Positions 15,435 through 23,938 of a stretch of 39,640 nucleotides of DNA are shown here, one piece after another. The translations under genes were made by a program, and so were the position numbers. Source of the DNA: Clostridia bacterium. GTDB taxonomy: Bacteria; Bacillota; Clostridia; Christensenellales; Aristaeellaceae. The stretch lies in contig JAUNDF010000009.1 in NCBI GenBank assembly GCA_030526225.1, positions 1 to 39,640 of the forward strand. Reading direction: 5' to 3'. Position 1 is the stretch's first letter; every line of letters starts with the position of its first letter. The notes under the pieces are model-generated. The model searched no databases and was not told the DNA's origin. It worked only from the letters and a program-made list of their open reading frames with translations.

Positions 15435-17231
15435 TTATCCTGCGTTTTCTGCCAGCTGCCGGACCAGGCGCTCAATGTGCGCTCTGGCCTCGCCGGCGAA
15501 CAGGGCGGTGGTTTCGGGGGATTGGGGCGTGTCGCCCATCAGCCCGACAAACTGGCTGATTTTCAGGCCCAGCGCTTCCTGCATTTCTGCATCGCTCCCT
15601 TGGGGGCTGACCAGATAGTAGCACAGCAGGGAATCCTCCTGACCGATGCGGTGGGCTCTGTCCTCGGCCTGGGAATGAACCGCAGGGCTCCAGTCCAGCT
15701 CGCCGAAGACCACACAGGTGGCCCGCTGAAGGTTCAGGCCGCTGGCCGCCCTAAGAGAAATGCACAGCAAATCTGTTTTCTCCGTCATAAACCGGGTTAC
15801 GGCGGTATCCTTGGCGGAGGCGCTTTCCCGGCCGGTGATAAAGCTGGGGCTGTGGTGCTTCAGCTCCTTTTTGTAGATGTCCATCACCTCGTGATGATGG
15901 GCAAACAGCAGTACCTTTTCGCCGCCCTCCAGCAGCATTTTCACAAACTGGCACACATAGGGCGCCTTGGCGATGCCGGTGGCCTGCCGTGCCTGACGGC
16001 AGATGCTTTCCTCCAGCAATGCCCGCTCGGAGGCAGACATTTCCTTTTTGGTGCGCCACTGCATCAGCTTCGGGGTCAGCTGGGCCATCAGCTTGGCGTA
16101 TACGGTGTCATTCCAGTCAAGCTATTGCACCAGTCGGCGCTTGGGGGGCAGCTCCTTTAACACCTGCTGCTTGGTGCGGCGAAGTATCAGCCCTTCCCGG
16201 CGGAGATAATCCCCCAGCAAATCGGGCTTGATGACCACCGCATTGCCGTAGCCGTAGCACCATTCACGGGAGAAGCTTTCCCAATCCCCGAGGAAGTGGT
16301 AATCCAGAATGTTGATTACATTCCAGATTTCGCCGCCGGTGTTGTAGATGGGTGTGCCGGAAAGGCCGATGACATGGCCGCACTGCTCGGCCAGCAGGCT
16401 TGCGGCGGAATACTTTTCCGTGCCCGCGTGGCGCAGCTCCTGAATTTCGTCAAAGATGACGGCACGGACGGGCAGCGTCTTCAGTGCTTCCTTCCAGCCC
16501 CGCAGCAGCAGATAGTGCATGATGTACACATCCGCCTCAGGCAGGTCATAGGGGGTCAGGCCCTTGATGATGTGGATGCGCGGGGGTCTGCCGTCGATGG
16601 AAAGAAAGCGGCTTGCCTCCTCCTGCCAGTTGCGGGTCAGGTGTGCCGGCGGAATCACCAGCACGGGGAAGTGTCTGGTGGCGGCGATGCAGGCCAATGC
16701 CTGCACGGTTTTGCCAAGGCCCATTTCATCGGCCAGCAGGCACCGGTCGTGGGTCAGAAGGAAGGCCAACCCCTCCTGCTGGAAGGGGCGCAGCCTGCCG
16801 TGGAAGGTGCCCTCCGGCGGTGTGGCGGATTGGGGCATCAGGGCGGCGCGCTCCTTTCGGATGGCGGCCTCCCGTGCTTCGCCAACGGCCTTGTCCCACA
16901 AGGGCAGGTCCTGCAGCTTAATCTGCAGCGGGAAGCGCAACATCAGCCAGCACAGATCTCCCACAGCCCTGCGGTGGGCGGTGAACCGTGCTTCGCCCCG
17001 TTTGCTCCCCGCAGAGCCGGGAAACAGGCGCTTGCACATCTCTGTGACGGAAGGGTCGCCCTTCACCACCCAGCATTTGCTGCGGCGGTTGTAGGAAAGG
17101 GTGCCGTAGGTATGCCCGGCTTGCTCCACCGGGCGCAGGTACGCCGGGAGGAGATCATCATCCGTGTCCTCCGAGCCGCCGGAAAGGCCGGGGGAATCCT
17201 CGGACTCGTACCAGTCTTCGTATTCGGTCAT
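15435..17231 (-). CDS. SNF2-family DNA helicase/translocase with in-frame amber codon
   Basis: Read through TAG 16122-16124 (codon 370), this is a 598-residue SWI/SNF2 ATPase. The N-terminal RecA lobe has DEMGLGKTVQAL (Walker A Lys174), VIFDEIQELRHAGT (motif II) and GLSGTPIYN (motif III). The second lobe, entirely after the TAG, has LCISLRAASGLNLQRAT (motif V) and EDRAHRIGQEDSLLCYYLV (motif VI). The TAG sits between LPPKRRLVQ and LDWNDTVYAKL, the normal SNF2 linker. Neither half alone could act as an ATPase. The ATG at 17231 overlaps the nuclease stop (ATGA). It ends with TAA. Its partner is likely the small nuclease encoded just upstream. Confidence 0.88.
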
Positions 17232-17584
17232 AGGGCGATCCCCCATAATTTGTTCAGGCAGATGGCGGCAACGGGCTTGCCGCAAAGGGTACGGGGCAGG
17301 GCAACGGAGCCCTCGCACACGGCCACCAGCGCGGTGATGCCGTCACAGCCGGCATAGCGGGTCAGCTGCGAAATCAGCTTTTTCCGGTCGGGCTTGCCGC
17401 GCTTGATTTCCAGCCCCACGCCGCCGCAGAGCAAATCAATGCGGCAGCGCGGGCCAAGCTTTGCCTCGTGGACAAAGGGAATGCCGCGGGCGGCGAGGGT
17501 ATCCATCACGATTTGGTGCAGGTCATATTCGCCCTGCTGGATGGGTGCGCGGATGGTCTTCAGCGTGGCGATGATTTCGTCCAT
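17228..17584 (-). CDS. Small PD-(D/E)xK-like (VRR-NUC type) nuclease
   Basis: A 118-residue protein with GPRCRIDLL followed by GLEIKRGKPDRKKLISQL, which fits the D...ExK core of the restriction-like fold as seen in stand-alone VRR-NUC domains. ATG 17584 has GGGG 8 bases upstream; a GTG at 17590 overlapping the PBP stop is an alternative. It ends with TGA overlapping the SNF2 start. VRR-NUC domains often travel with SNF2 helicases in phages and mobile DNA, so this pair may have entered the operon together. The fold assignment is by motif only. Confidence 0.7.
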   Translation of the reverse strand: MDEIIATLKTIRAPIQQGEYDLHQIVMDTLAARGIPFVHEAKLGPRCRIDLLCGGVGLEIKRGKPDRKKLISQLTRYAGCDGITALVAVCEGSVALPRTLCGKPVAAICLNKLWGIAL

Positions 17585-17586
17585 GT

Positions 17587-20520
17587 TCACAGCCCCGCCA
17601 TGGCACGGGTCAGCTGACCCATGGCCGCGGCAATGTCGTTCTGGCTTGCGCCTTCGGTGTGAATCACAGCTTCCAGATTGCCGATGGCCGCCTGTATGGA
17701 TTGGTACATGGGGGCGGCCGGGTCAAGGCCCGCCAGCTGGGACTGGGCCTGCCCGATGAGCAGCTGTGCGTCGGGAATCAGGGTGTTGTCCACCACATAG
17801 CTGTCCACACTGCCGCCGGCGGAATGATAGGCGCATTCACTGCCGCCGCCCACCACATTGCCCTGACTGTCGTACATCACGGTGGCCCAGGAGCCCAGGT
17901 ATTCCTCCAGCACACTTGCGTACTGGCTGGTAATGAACTGGTACAGGGGATGGCCCGGGGGAATGAGCACCACGCTGTTGGGCACCACATTGGGGCAGTA
18001 GGGGGAGGCGATTTGTCCGCTGTCGGCGCAGACATAGCGCATGGCATGCATCTGGCAGTAGGTGGCGGGTTGGGAAGCGGCGGCCCAGTAATCGGTTACG
18101 GTGCCGTAGCGGGTATCGGCGTAGCAGGCATCGGTGGCAAGCTGTCCGGATACGGCGCAGGTGGTCAGCTTCACCAGACCGTACTGGCTGGGGTCGCCCT
18201 CAAGGATATCCCGGTTGGCCAGTCCGTTGTGAATCTTGGCCATGTAGCTTTGCCACAATGGTGCCGCGGCTCCGCTGCCGGTGGATTTGCTGGACAGTGC
18301 CTTGTAGTTATCGTGGCCAATCCAAAGAGCGGAGGAATAGTAGCCGGTCATGCCGGCAAAGAACACGCCCTTCTGGTCGGAGTTGGTGCCGGTTTTGCCG
18401 CCCACGGTCTGGTTCTTGATTTTGGCGGCGGTGCCGGTGCCGCTCTTTACGGCGGTCTTCAGCATGTCGCAAATCAGCCATGCGGTGGATTCGGAGAAGA
18501 CACGGCGGCGCTGCTGGTTGGCGTGACCATCCCAGACCACGTTGCCGTAGCTGTCGGAAATGCCCAGCACGCTGATGGGCTGCTGGTACACGCCGCCGTT
18601 GGCCAAAACGCCGTAGGCCACGGTCATCTGCATGGGGGTGATGCCGCTGGAGCCGAGGGTTACGCCGAAGGGGGTGGCATCGATGTGGTTGTCATCCACG
18701 CCCATGCGGTGGAGGAAATCCACCGAGCGGTCCACGCCCACAAAATTCATCAGCGTGTAGGCCGCGGCGGTGTTCAGGCTGTTCATCATGGCCTTGCGCA
18801 TGGTAACGGGGCCGGTGTAGCCGCCGCCGCCGTAGTTCTTCGGCCAGATGTCCTTGCCGTTGGCATCCTTCCAGCCGGCGATGGGCAGGGGCATGTTGTA
18901 CACGATGCTGGCCGGGGAGGCACCCAGCTCCAATGCCGGGGCATACACGGCAATGGGCTTGATGGAGGAGCCCACGGGCATCTTCATATCGGTGGCGCGG
19001 TTGAGGGTTTTGCGCTGGGTTACGGGGGTACGGCTGCCCACAATGGCCTTGATTTCGCCGGTGCGGTAATCCAGCACCACGGCCGCGGCCTGGGGCTGCA
19101 CAATCTCCTCATAGGTGCCGTCGGACTTTTTGGTGCGCATCACCTTGTCCGCCGGGTCACGCAGGGAGGGATACTTGGACCAGTTCTGCAGGGTATCCTC
19201 CACGGTGCGCTGTACATCGGTGTCGATGGCCAGCTTGACCCGGTAGCCGCCGGTGCGCAGCTTTGTTTCCATGGTGGCGCGGTTTTGGGCCGTATCCGGC
19301 AGACCCTCCAGCTGCAGGAAGATATCCACCACCTCGCGTACGGCATATTCCACATAGTGGGCATATTCATACATGCCGCTGCCCTCGGAGGGGTCGCTTT
19401 CCAGCACATGGGCCGTGGCGGGGTCCAGCGCCTCCTGCAGCTGCTCGTAGGTGATGAACTGGTTTTCGTACATGCACTGCAGCACATAGTCGGTGCGGTT
19501 GTTGGTGATGGCGGGGTAATCCACGCCCTCCTTGCTGCGCACATAGAAATTTTTGCGGGGGTTGTAATAGTAGGGGCTGTTGGTGGTGCCGGCCAGCATG
19601 GCGCACTCGCGAAGCGTCAGCTCCCCGAGGCTCTTGCCGAAATAGCCCTGAGCCGCCACCTGCACGCCGTAGTAGTTTTCACCCAAAAAGATGGTGTTCA
19701 GGTAGCTTTCCAGAATCTGGTCCTTGGTGTAGATGGTCTCCAGCTGGAGTGCCAGATATGCCTCCTGAATCTTGCGCTTGTAGCTCTGCTCGGATGACAG
19801 CAGCGTATTCTTGATCAGCTGCTGGGTGATGGTGGAGCCGCCCTGGGTGGAGGAAGAGGACATGTTGGATACAAAGGCGCCCACGATTCGCTTGATGTCC
19901 ACACCGCTGTGGGTGTAGAAGCGGCCGTCCTCCACGGCGATAAAGGCATCACGCAGGTAGGTGGGCATGGCGGACAGGCTGACACTGACGCGGTTTTCCG
20001 TGCCCTTGTACTCGGTAATCAGCTTGCCGTTGGCATCATAAATAAAGGATGTCTGGTTCTGGTTGTCGATGGCGGCAAGGTCGATGGTGGGGGCTGTTTC
20101 CATGTAGCCCTTGGCGATGCCCACCACCGCACCGGCACAGGCAAGCCCCGCCAGCACCACGATGAACATCATAACCCGGATGACATTCACGCCCAGCGAT
20201 ACCGCAAAGGCGGGCTTTTTCACATTGGGCTTGAAGATGGAATGGGCGTAGGGCTTGTGCTGGTGGATGGAGACATAATCCTCCTCCGGCATATCGTAGC
20301 CGTCATCATAGCCTTCCTCGTAGCCGCCGTATTCATCATACCCTTCATCGGCCCAGCCGCCCTGCTGATGGTACCCGTAGGGGTCGGCCATGGAAGCGGG
20401 CTCGCCCTGCCAGCTGTCACCGGCGGGCTGCTGGGGATAATCGGGATAATCTGCCTGATTCATCTGTGGCTGATATGGCCGGGTCCCCTGGGGATCGAAA
20501 TCGTATCTGTCTTCTGCCAT
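17587..20520 (-). CDS. Class A penicillin-binding protein (glycosyltransferase and transpeptidase)
   Basis: A 977-residue bifunctional peptidoglycan synthase. Residues 1-105 are a low-complexity cytoplasmic tail rich in Tyr, Asp, Gly and Gln. One membrane helix follows, then the GT51 domain (AVEDGRFYTHSGVDIKRI, GGSTITQQLIKN) and the transpeptidase with SSIKP (Ser518, Lys521), SLN and GGKTGT. A C-terminal extension contains several Cys and ends in a helical, Ala/Gln-rich segment. AGGAGGTGA precedes ATG 20520 and a promoter lies at 20588-20617. It is the first gene of the seven-gene operon. It ends with TGA and has no internal TAG. Confidence 0.93.
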   Translation of the reverse strand: MAEDRYDFDPQGTRPYQPQMNQADYPDYPQQPAGDSWQGEPASMADPYGYHQQGGWADEGYDEYGGYEEGYDDGYDMPEEDYVSIHQHKPYAHSIFKPNVKKPAFAVSLGVNVIRVMMFIVVLAGLACAGAVVGIAKGYMETAPTIDLAAIDNQNQTSFIYDANGKLITEYKGTENRVSVSLSAMPTYLRDAFIAVEDGRFYTHSGVDIKRIVGAFVSNMSSSSTQGGSTITQQLIKNTLLSSEQSYKRKIQEAYLALQLETIYTKDQILESYLNTIFLGENYYGVQVAAQGYFGKSLGELTLRECAMLAGTTNSPYYYNPRKNFYVRSKEGVDYPAITNNRTDYVLQCMYENQFITYEQLQEALDPATAHVLESDPSEGSGMYEYAHYVEYAVREVVDIFLQLEGLPDTAQNRATMETKLRTGGYRVKLAIDTDVQRTVEDTLQNWSKYPSLRDPADKVMRTKKSDGTYEEIVQPQAAAVVLDYRTGEIKAIVGSRTPVTQRKTLNRATDMKMPVGSSIKPIAVYAPALELGASPASIVYNMPLPIAGWKDANGKDIWPKNYGGGGYTGPVTMRKAMMNSLNTAAAYTLMNFVGVDRSVDFLHRMGVDDNHIDATPFGVTLGSSGITPMQMTVAYGVLANGGVYQQPISVLGISDSYGNVVWDGHANQQRRRVFSESTAWLICDMLKTAVKSGTGTAAKIKNQTVGGKTGTNSDQKGVFFAGMTGYYSSALWIGHDNYKALSSKSTGSGAAAPLWQSYMAKIHNGLANRDILEGDPSQYGLVKLTTCAVSGQLATDACYADTRYGTVTDYWAAASQPATYCQMHAMRYVCADSGQIASPYCPNVVPNSVVLIPPGHPLYQFITSQYASVLEEYLGSWATVMYDSQGNVVGGGSECAYHSAGGSVDSYVVDNTLIPDAQLLIGQAQSQLAGLDPAAPMYQSIQAAIGNLEAVIHTEGASQNDIAAAMGQLTRAMAGL

Positions 20521-20587
20521 ACCGTCACCTCCTAAAAGGCTTCCCGACAGGCGGGAAAGCCGAAAATTCGTATATTTCCACCCTTGC

Positions 20588-20617
20588 ATTATAGCACAAA
20601 CAGCAGTGCCGATACAA
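20588..20617 (-). promoter_or_regulatory. Promoter of the PBP-to-CvpA operon
   Basis: TTGTAT, 18 bases, and a perfect TATAAT on the minus strand, about 70 bases before ATG 20520. No other clear promoter was seen within the following seven genes. Confidence 0.7.
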
Positions 20618-20674
20618 GACAGGGAATCCGGACGAAAATGTAAAATGATGGATAAAACCGTCCCTGCCGCGCAA

Positions 20675-20703
20675 TTGAAATCCGCGGCGGAAAAGCGTAT
20701 AAT
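20675..20703 (+). promoter_or_regulatory. Promoter of the HAD phosphatase gene
   Basis: TTGAAA, a 17-base spacer and a perfect TATAAT, ending 31 bases upstream of ATG 20735. Confidence 0.75.
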
Positions 20704-20734
20704 ACGCCTATCGGAAATAAGGGAGGCCACGGGG

Positions 20735-21442
20735 ATGATTCGCGGAATTTTGTTTGATCTGGACGGTACGCTGCTGCCGGTGGAGCTGGAAACCTTTGCA
20801 AAGACATATTTCAAGGCACTGTGCAAGGAGCTGTGCCCCATGGGCATTGCGCCGGAAACGCTGGTTGATGCGGTGCAGCAGGGCATTGCCGCCATGGTGA
20901 CCAACGACGGCAGCGCCACCAACGAGGAACGCTTCTGGGCGGTGTTTGAAGGCATTGCCGGGGACAAGACGGAGGCCCTTCGCCCTGCCTGCGATGCCTT
21001 CTATCGCGGCGCATTTCACGCCCTGAAATCAATCACCGGGGAAAATCCCCTTGCCCGTGCGGCGGTGGAGGCCGCAAGGCGCAATGGCCGCAAGGTGGTG
21101 CTGTCCACCAATCCTGTGTTCCCCATGACGGCACAGCTGGCCCGTATCAGCTGGATCGGGCTGGAGGAGAAGGACTTTGACTTCATCACCGCCTACGAAA
21201 CTGACTGTTATTGCAAGCCCAATCCGGCCTACTTCCTGTCCGTGTGCGAACGCATGGGCCTGAAGCCGGAGGAGTGCCTTGTCATCGGCAACGATGAAAA
21301 GGAGGATGCCCGCACCGCATCAAAAGCCGGAATGCAGTGCTACCTTGTCACTGACTGCCTCATCGCCCGCCCCGAATGCCCCTGGAACGGCCCCAAGGGC
21401 ACCTTCGCCGAAATGGTGAAGATGCTGGAGGAGCTGGAATAA
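20735..21442 (+). CDS. HAD-superfamily hydrolase
   Basis: A 235-residue soluble phosphatase-like protein. It has motif I ILFDLDGTLL near the N terminus, motif II VVLSTNP, a Lys in YCKPNP for motif III and GNDEKEDARTASKAG for motif IV, the standard HAD order. A helical cap lies between motifs I and II. The substrate is unknown. GGGAGG precedes ATG 20735. It ends with TAA and has its own promoter and terminator, so it is monocistronic. Confidence 0.88.
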   Translation: MIRGILFDLDGTLLPVELETFAKTYFKALCKELCPMGIAPETLVDAVQQGIAAMVTNDGSATNEERFWAVFEGIAGDKTEALRPACDAFYRGAFHALKSITGENPLARAAVEAARRNGRKVVLSTNPVFPMTAQLARISWIGLEEKDFDFITAYETDCYCKPNPAYFLSVCERMGLKPEECLVIGNDEKEDARTASKAGMQCYLVTDCLIARPECPWNGPKGTFAEMVKMLEELE

Positions 21443-21460
21443 AAACCAGCATATGAATCA

Positions 21461-21495
21461 GGGACTGTGAAATGTGTTTTCACAGTCCCTTTTCT
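21461..21495 (+). terminator. Terminator between HAD and M56-like genes
   Basis: Stem GGGACTGTGAAA / TTTCACAGTCCC with TTTTCTC after it on the plus strand. It is another member of the TGTGAA family, sits between convergent genes and may act in both directions. Confidence 0.85.
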
Positions 21496-21507
21496 CATGC
21501 TTGAAAA

Positions 21508-23790
21508 TCAGCCGTTGCCTTCATCGCCGCCGCACATGTAGCGGACTTCGCCGGTGGCGGCATCCACCTCGACCTCGTAGAGGTACTGCTCGGACATGTA
21601 GATGTCAAACTGCCAGTAGCCGCCTTTAGCGTAGAGGCCGTAGCGCACGGCGTACTGCAGCAGCTCCTGGGCGGTGACCGGTGCGTAGGTCTCGGTCAGG
21701 GCATCGATGGCGATTTGAAGTGCCTGCTCCATGGATACCTCGTTTTCCTTGGGTGCGCGCCAGTCGCCGGGAAGCATGTACTCATCCTTGCCGTCCTTGT
21801 AGTCCAGCATAGGCACGGTAAAGGACTGGTGACTGCCGTCCACGGTAAGGATGACCGTGCGCAGCTCCGTGCCGCTCAGGGTGTGGCTGTTGCTTGCCTC
21901 GTAGCCGGCGTTGTACAGGGCATCCCGCATCCAGCGGTCCACATCAGCGCCATAGCGGGGGGAATGATAGCGCACCAGCATCCAGCGGTTGGGGGATTCT
22001 TCGGCGGCAAACTTGTCGGTCTCCGGATTGGCCTGCCTCAGGATGGTGTACTCCGTGCCGGCAGGGATGATTTCATCCACATACAGCGCCCGGCCCAGCG
22101 CAAGATGGGTTTCCATGGGCATGCGCAGGACTTCCGTTTCCGCGTTTTCGGGAAGCTCTGCCTCCGGCGCGGTCAGGTCGGCCCACACAAGGCTGCCGGG
22201 GGCACTGCCGTCTGCGGGGATGGAAACAGAGCAGCGGTACCGGGGCATTTCGCCCAGCTGACCCATCAGGTCGGCAGGGATGGGGGAGTTGTCGGGGAGG
22301 ATGATATCCGCCAGCCATGTGTCGGGCTGGTCGCGGTGGGTGATGACCATGCGGATGCCCACCGGGCTGATGCCTGCACTGCGCAGGGCATCGAGGGCGG
22401 CGCGGCATGCATCTGCCATGGATACTGCCGCGGTGGATGCATGGGGGATGTGGTACTCGGTCAGCTTCAGGCCGTCGGATACGCAGAAGGTGAAGGACGC
22501 GGTCCTGTTGTCCACCTCGGCCTCGAAGCGCATGTAGCGGTCTTCGTTAAGGAAGGTATCCTCCTTGAAGCTGTAGCCCGTGACGGCGGCTTTGCCCAGA
22601 CAATCGGCAGACAGATACTCCGCGGCGGAGAGCAGTACATCATCCATGTTGCCGGGGCGAACGGCCTGATAGGGGAGATGGGTCCCGGCGGAAACATCGC
22701 GGACATAATCCAGCAGCGTGCCGTCTGGGGCGATGAGCATGGCGGCAAACCGGCCGCCGAAATCGTTGGCCATCACAGCCCAGCCCTCGGGCAGGCGGGA
22801 TGCGGAGAAATCAAACAGGGACTGCTGAATCATGGGGGAGTCGGCAATCTCCTGCGCCCGGGCGATGGCTTCCTCTTCGGTTTGGATGTCCCGCTCGTTG
22901 CCATTGGTCCAGGATTTGCCGTACAGCTCCGCGGGGGTGGGGTAGGGATCATCCAGCCAGATGCCCACGGCGTTTTTGCGGTCATTCAGGTTGCCAGGCT
23001 CAGCCTCGGCCACAAAGAAGCTGCCCGCGAACAAGGCGGCCACCAGCACCATGGAGACGGCGGAAATCACTTTGCCTGCTGTGCGGGGCGATGCTTCCGG
23101 GGAGGCGGTGCGCAGAGCGGTCAGGTCCTTGCGGGCCGTGCGGGCGGCAATCCACACGAAGGGATTGAACCACTGCAGGGCACAGGCTGCATCGGCCAAA
23201 ATCTGACAGCCGGTGATGCGTTCCTTTTTCCGGCGCACATACCGGCGGATACCCAGCGCCAGTCCAGTGACTGCGGCAATCGCTGCCCAGCCGATGAGGA
23301 ACCACTTGCCTGTCCAGCCGTAGCTGGTCACGGCGGCGGCATCCAGCAGAAGGGAAGCCACCGGGCTGCGATGCTCCCGGAAGTAGGTTTCCGCATCCTC
23401 GCCCTGCGCCAGCGCCTTGTCAATGGCGGCGGATTCCACCTGCCAGCTTAAATCGCTGAGGGCATCCTGAAACCGCACCCGGAACTGGTCTGCCACCGGC
23501 CGCGCCTCTCCGTCGGTGGAGAAGGCGGGGCGAAGCTCGTTCATCAGCGGGTTGGGCAGGGCGATGGGCATAAACACCCGCAGCGCCACCAGCAGCCACG
23601 CCACGCACACAACCTTGCGGCTGATGTGCTTGCGGAACACGGCCCGGATAAAGAGAATCACCAGCGTCAGTATTGCACAGGCCAGGGCTGCCTCCAGAAT
23701 ATAATTGAAGACCGTCATGGAGCGGAATTCCACCCCGAAGACGGACAGCCCCCGGTGACTGCGGAGAAAATCATACAATGCACTGCGCAT
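21508..23790 (-). CDS. Degenerate M56 (BlaR1-like) membrane protein with secreted PepSY-like tail
   Basis: A 760-residue membrane protein. The first part has several membrane helices in the M56/BlaR1 arrangement (KVVCVAWLLVALRVFMPIAL, then ALQWFNPFVWIAARTARKDL). The family's HExxH zinc site, expected before the LQWFNP segment, is absent, as is the later acidic E..CDE motif, so it should not be an active protease. After another helix comes a long extracytoplasmic region with a PepSY-like end (WQFDIYMSEQYLYEVEVDAATGEV). AAGGAGG precedes ATG 23790. It ends with TGA. No BlaI-type repressor lies next to it. It is perhaps a sensor or a peptidase-derived scaffold. Confidence 0.75.
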   Translation of the reverse strand: MRSALYDFLRSHRGLSVFGVEFRSMTVFNYILEAALACAILTLVILFIRAVFRKHISRKVVCVAWLLVALRVFMPIALPNPLMNELRPAFSTDGEARPVADQFRVRFQDALSDLSWQVESAAIDKALAQGEDAETYFREHRSPVASLLLDAAAVTSYGWTGKWFLIGWAAIAAVTGLALGIRRYVRRKKERITGCQILADAACALQWFNPFVWIAARTARKDLTALRTASPEASPRTAGKVISAVSMVLVAALFAGSFFVAEAEPGNLNDRKNAVGIWLDDPYPTPAELYGKSWTNGNERDIQTEEEAIARAQEIADSPMIQQSLFDFSASRLPEGWAVMANDFGGRFAAMLIAPDGTLLDYVRDVSAGTHLPYQAVRPGNMDDVLLSAAEYLSADCLGKAAVTGYSFKEDTFLNEDRYMRFEAEVDNRTASFTFCVSDGLKLTEYHIPHASTAAVSMADACRAALDALRSAGISPVGIRMVITHRDQPDTWLADIILPDNSPIPADLMGQLGEMPRYRCSVSIPADGSAPGSLVWADLTAPEAELPENAETEVLRMPMETHLALGRALYVDEIIPAGTEYTILRQANPETDKFAAEESPNRWMLVRYHSPRYGADVDRWMRDALYNAGYEASNSHTLSGTELRTVILTVDGSHQSFTVPMLDYKDGKDEYMLPGDWRAPKENEVSMEQALQIAIDALTETYAPVTAQELLQYAVRYGLYAKGGYWQFDIYMSEQYLYEVEVDAATGEVRYMCGGDEGNG

Positions 23791-23883
23791 GGGTGTGCCT
23801 CCTTGAAAATCTTTGCGTTCTTTCATATACATAACGAAGGAGACGGGGATTTTCTTTCAGGGGGAAGGAAATTTGTTTGTGGG

Positions 23884-23923
23884 CAAAAAAGCGGGACTGT
23901 GAAAATCTGTCTCACAGTCCCGC
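23884..23923 (-). terminator. Terminator of argH
   Basis: Stem GCGGGACTGTGA / TCACAGTCCCGC followed by six T on the minus strand, 16 bases after the argH stop. Confidence 0.9.
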
Positions 23924-23938
23924 TTGTCCTATGCTCTT

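Noticed and set aside
17659-19797. Long plus-strand open frame of 712 codons opposite the PBP gene, and similar ones at 11509-14604, 30167-31711 (plus) and 38156-39568, 7387-9675 (minus)
   Set aside because: They lie opposite well-identified genes, have His/Gln/Gly-biased composition, no ribosome sites and no family resemblance. They arise from the GC-rich third positions of the real genes.
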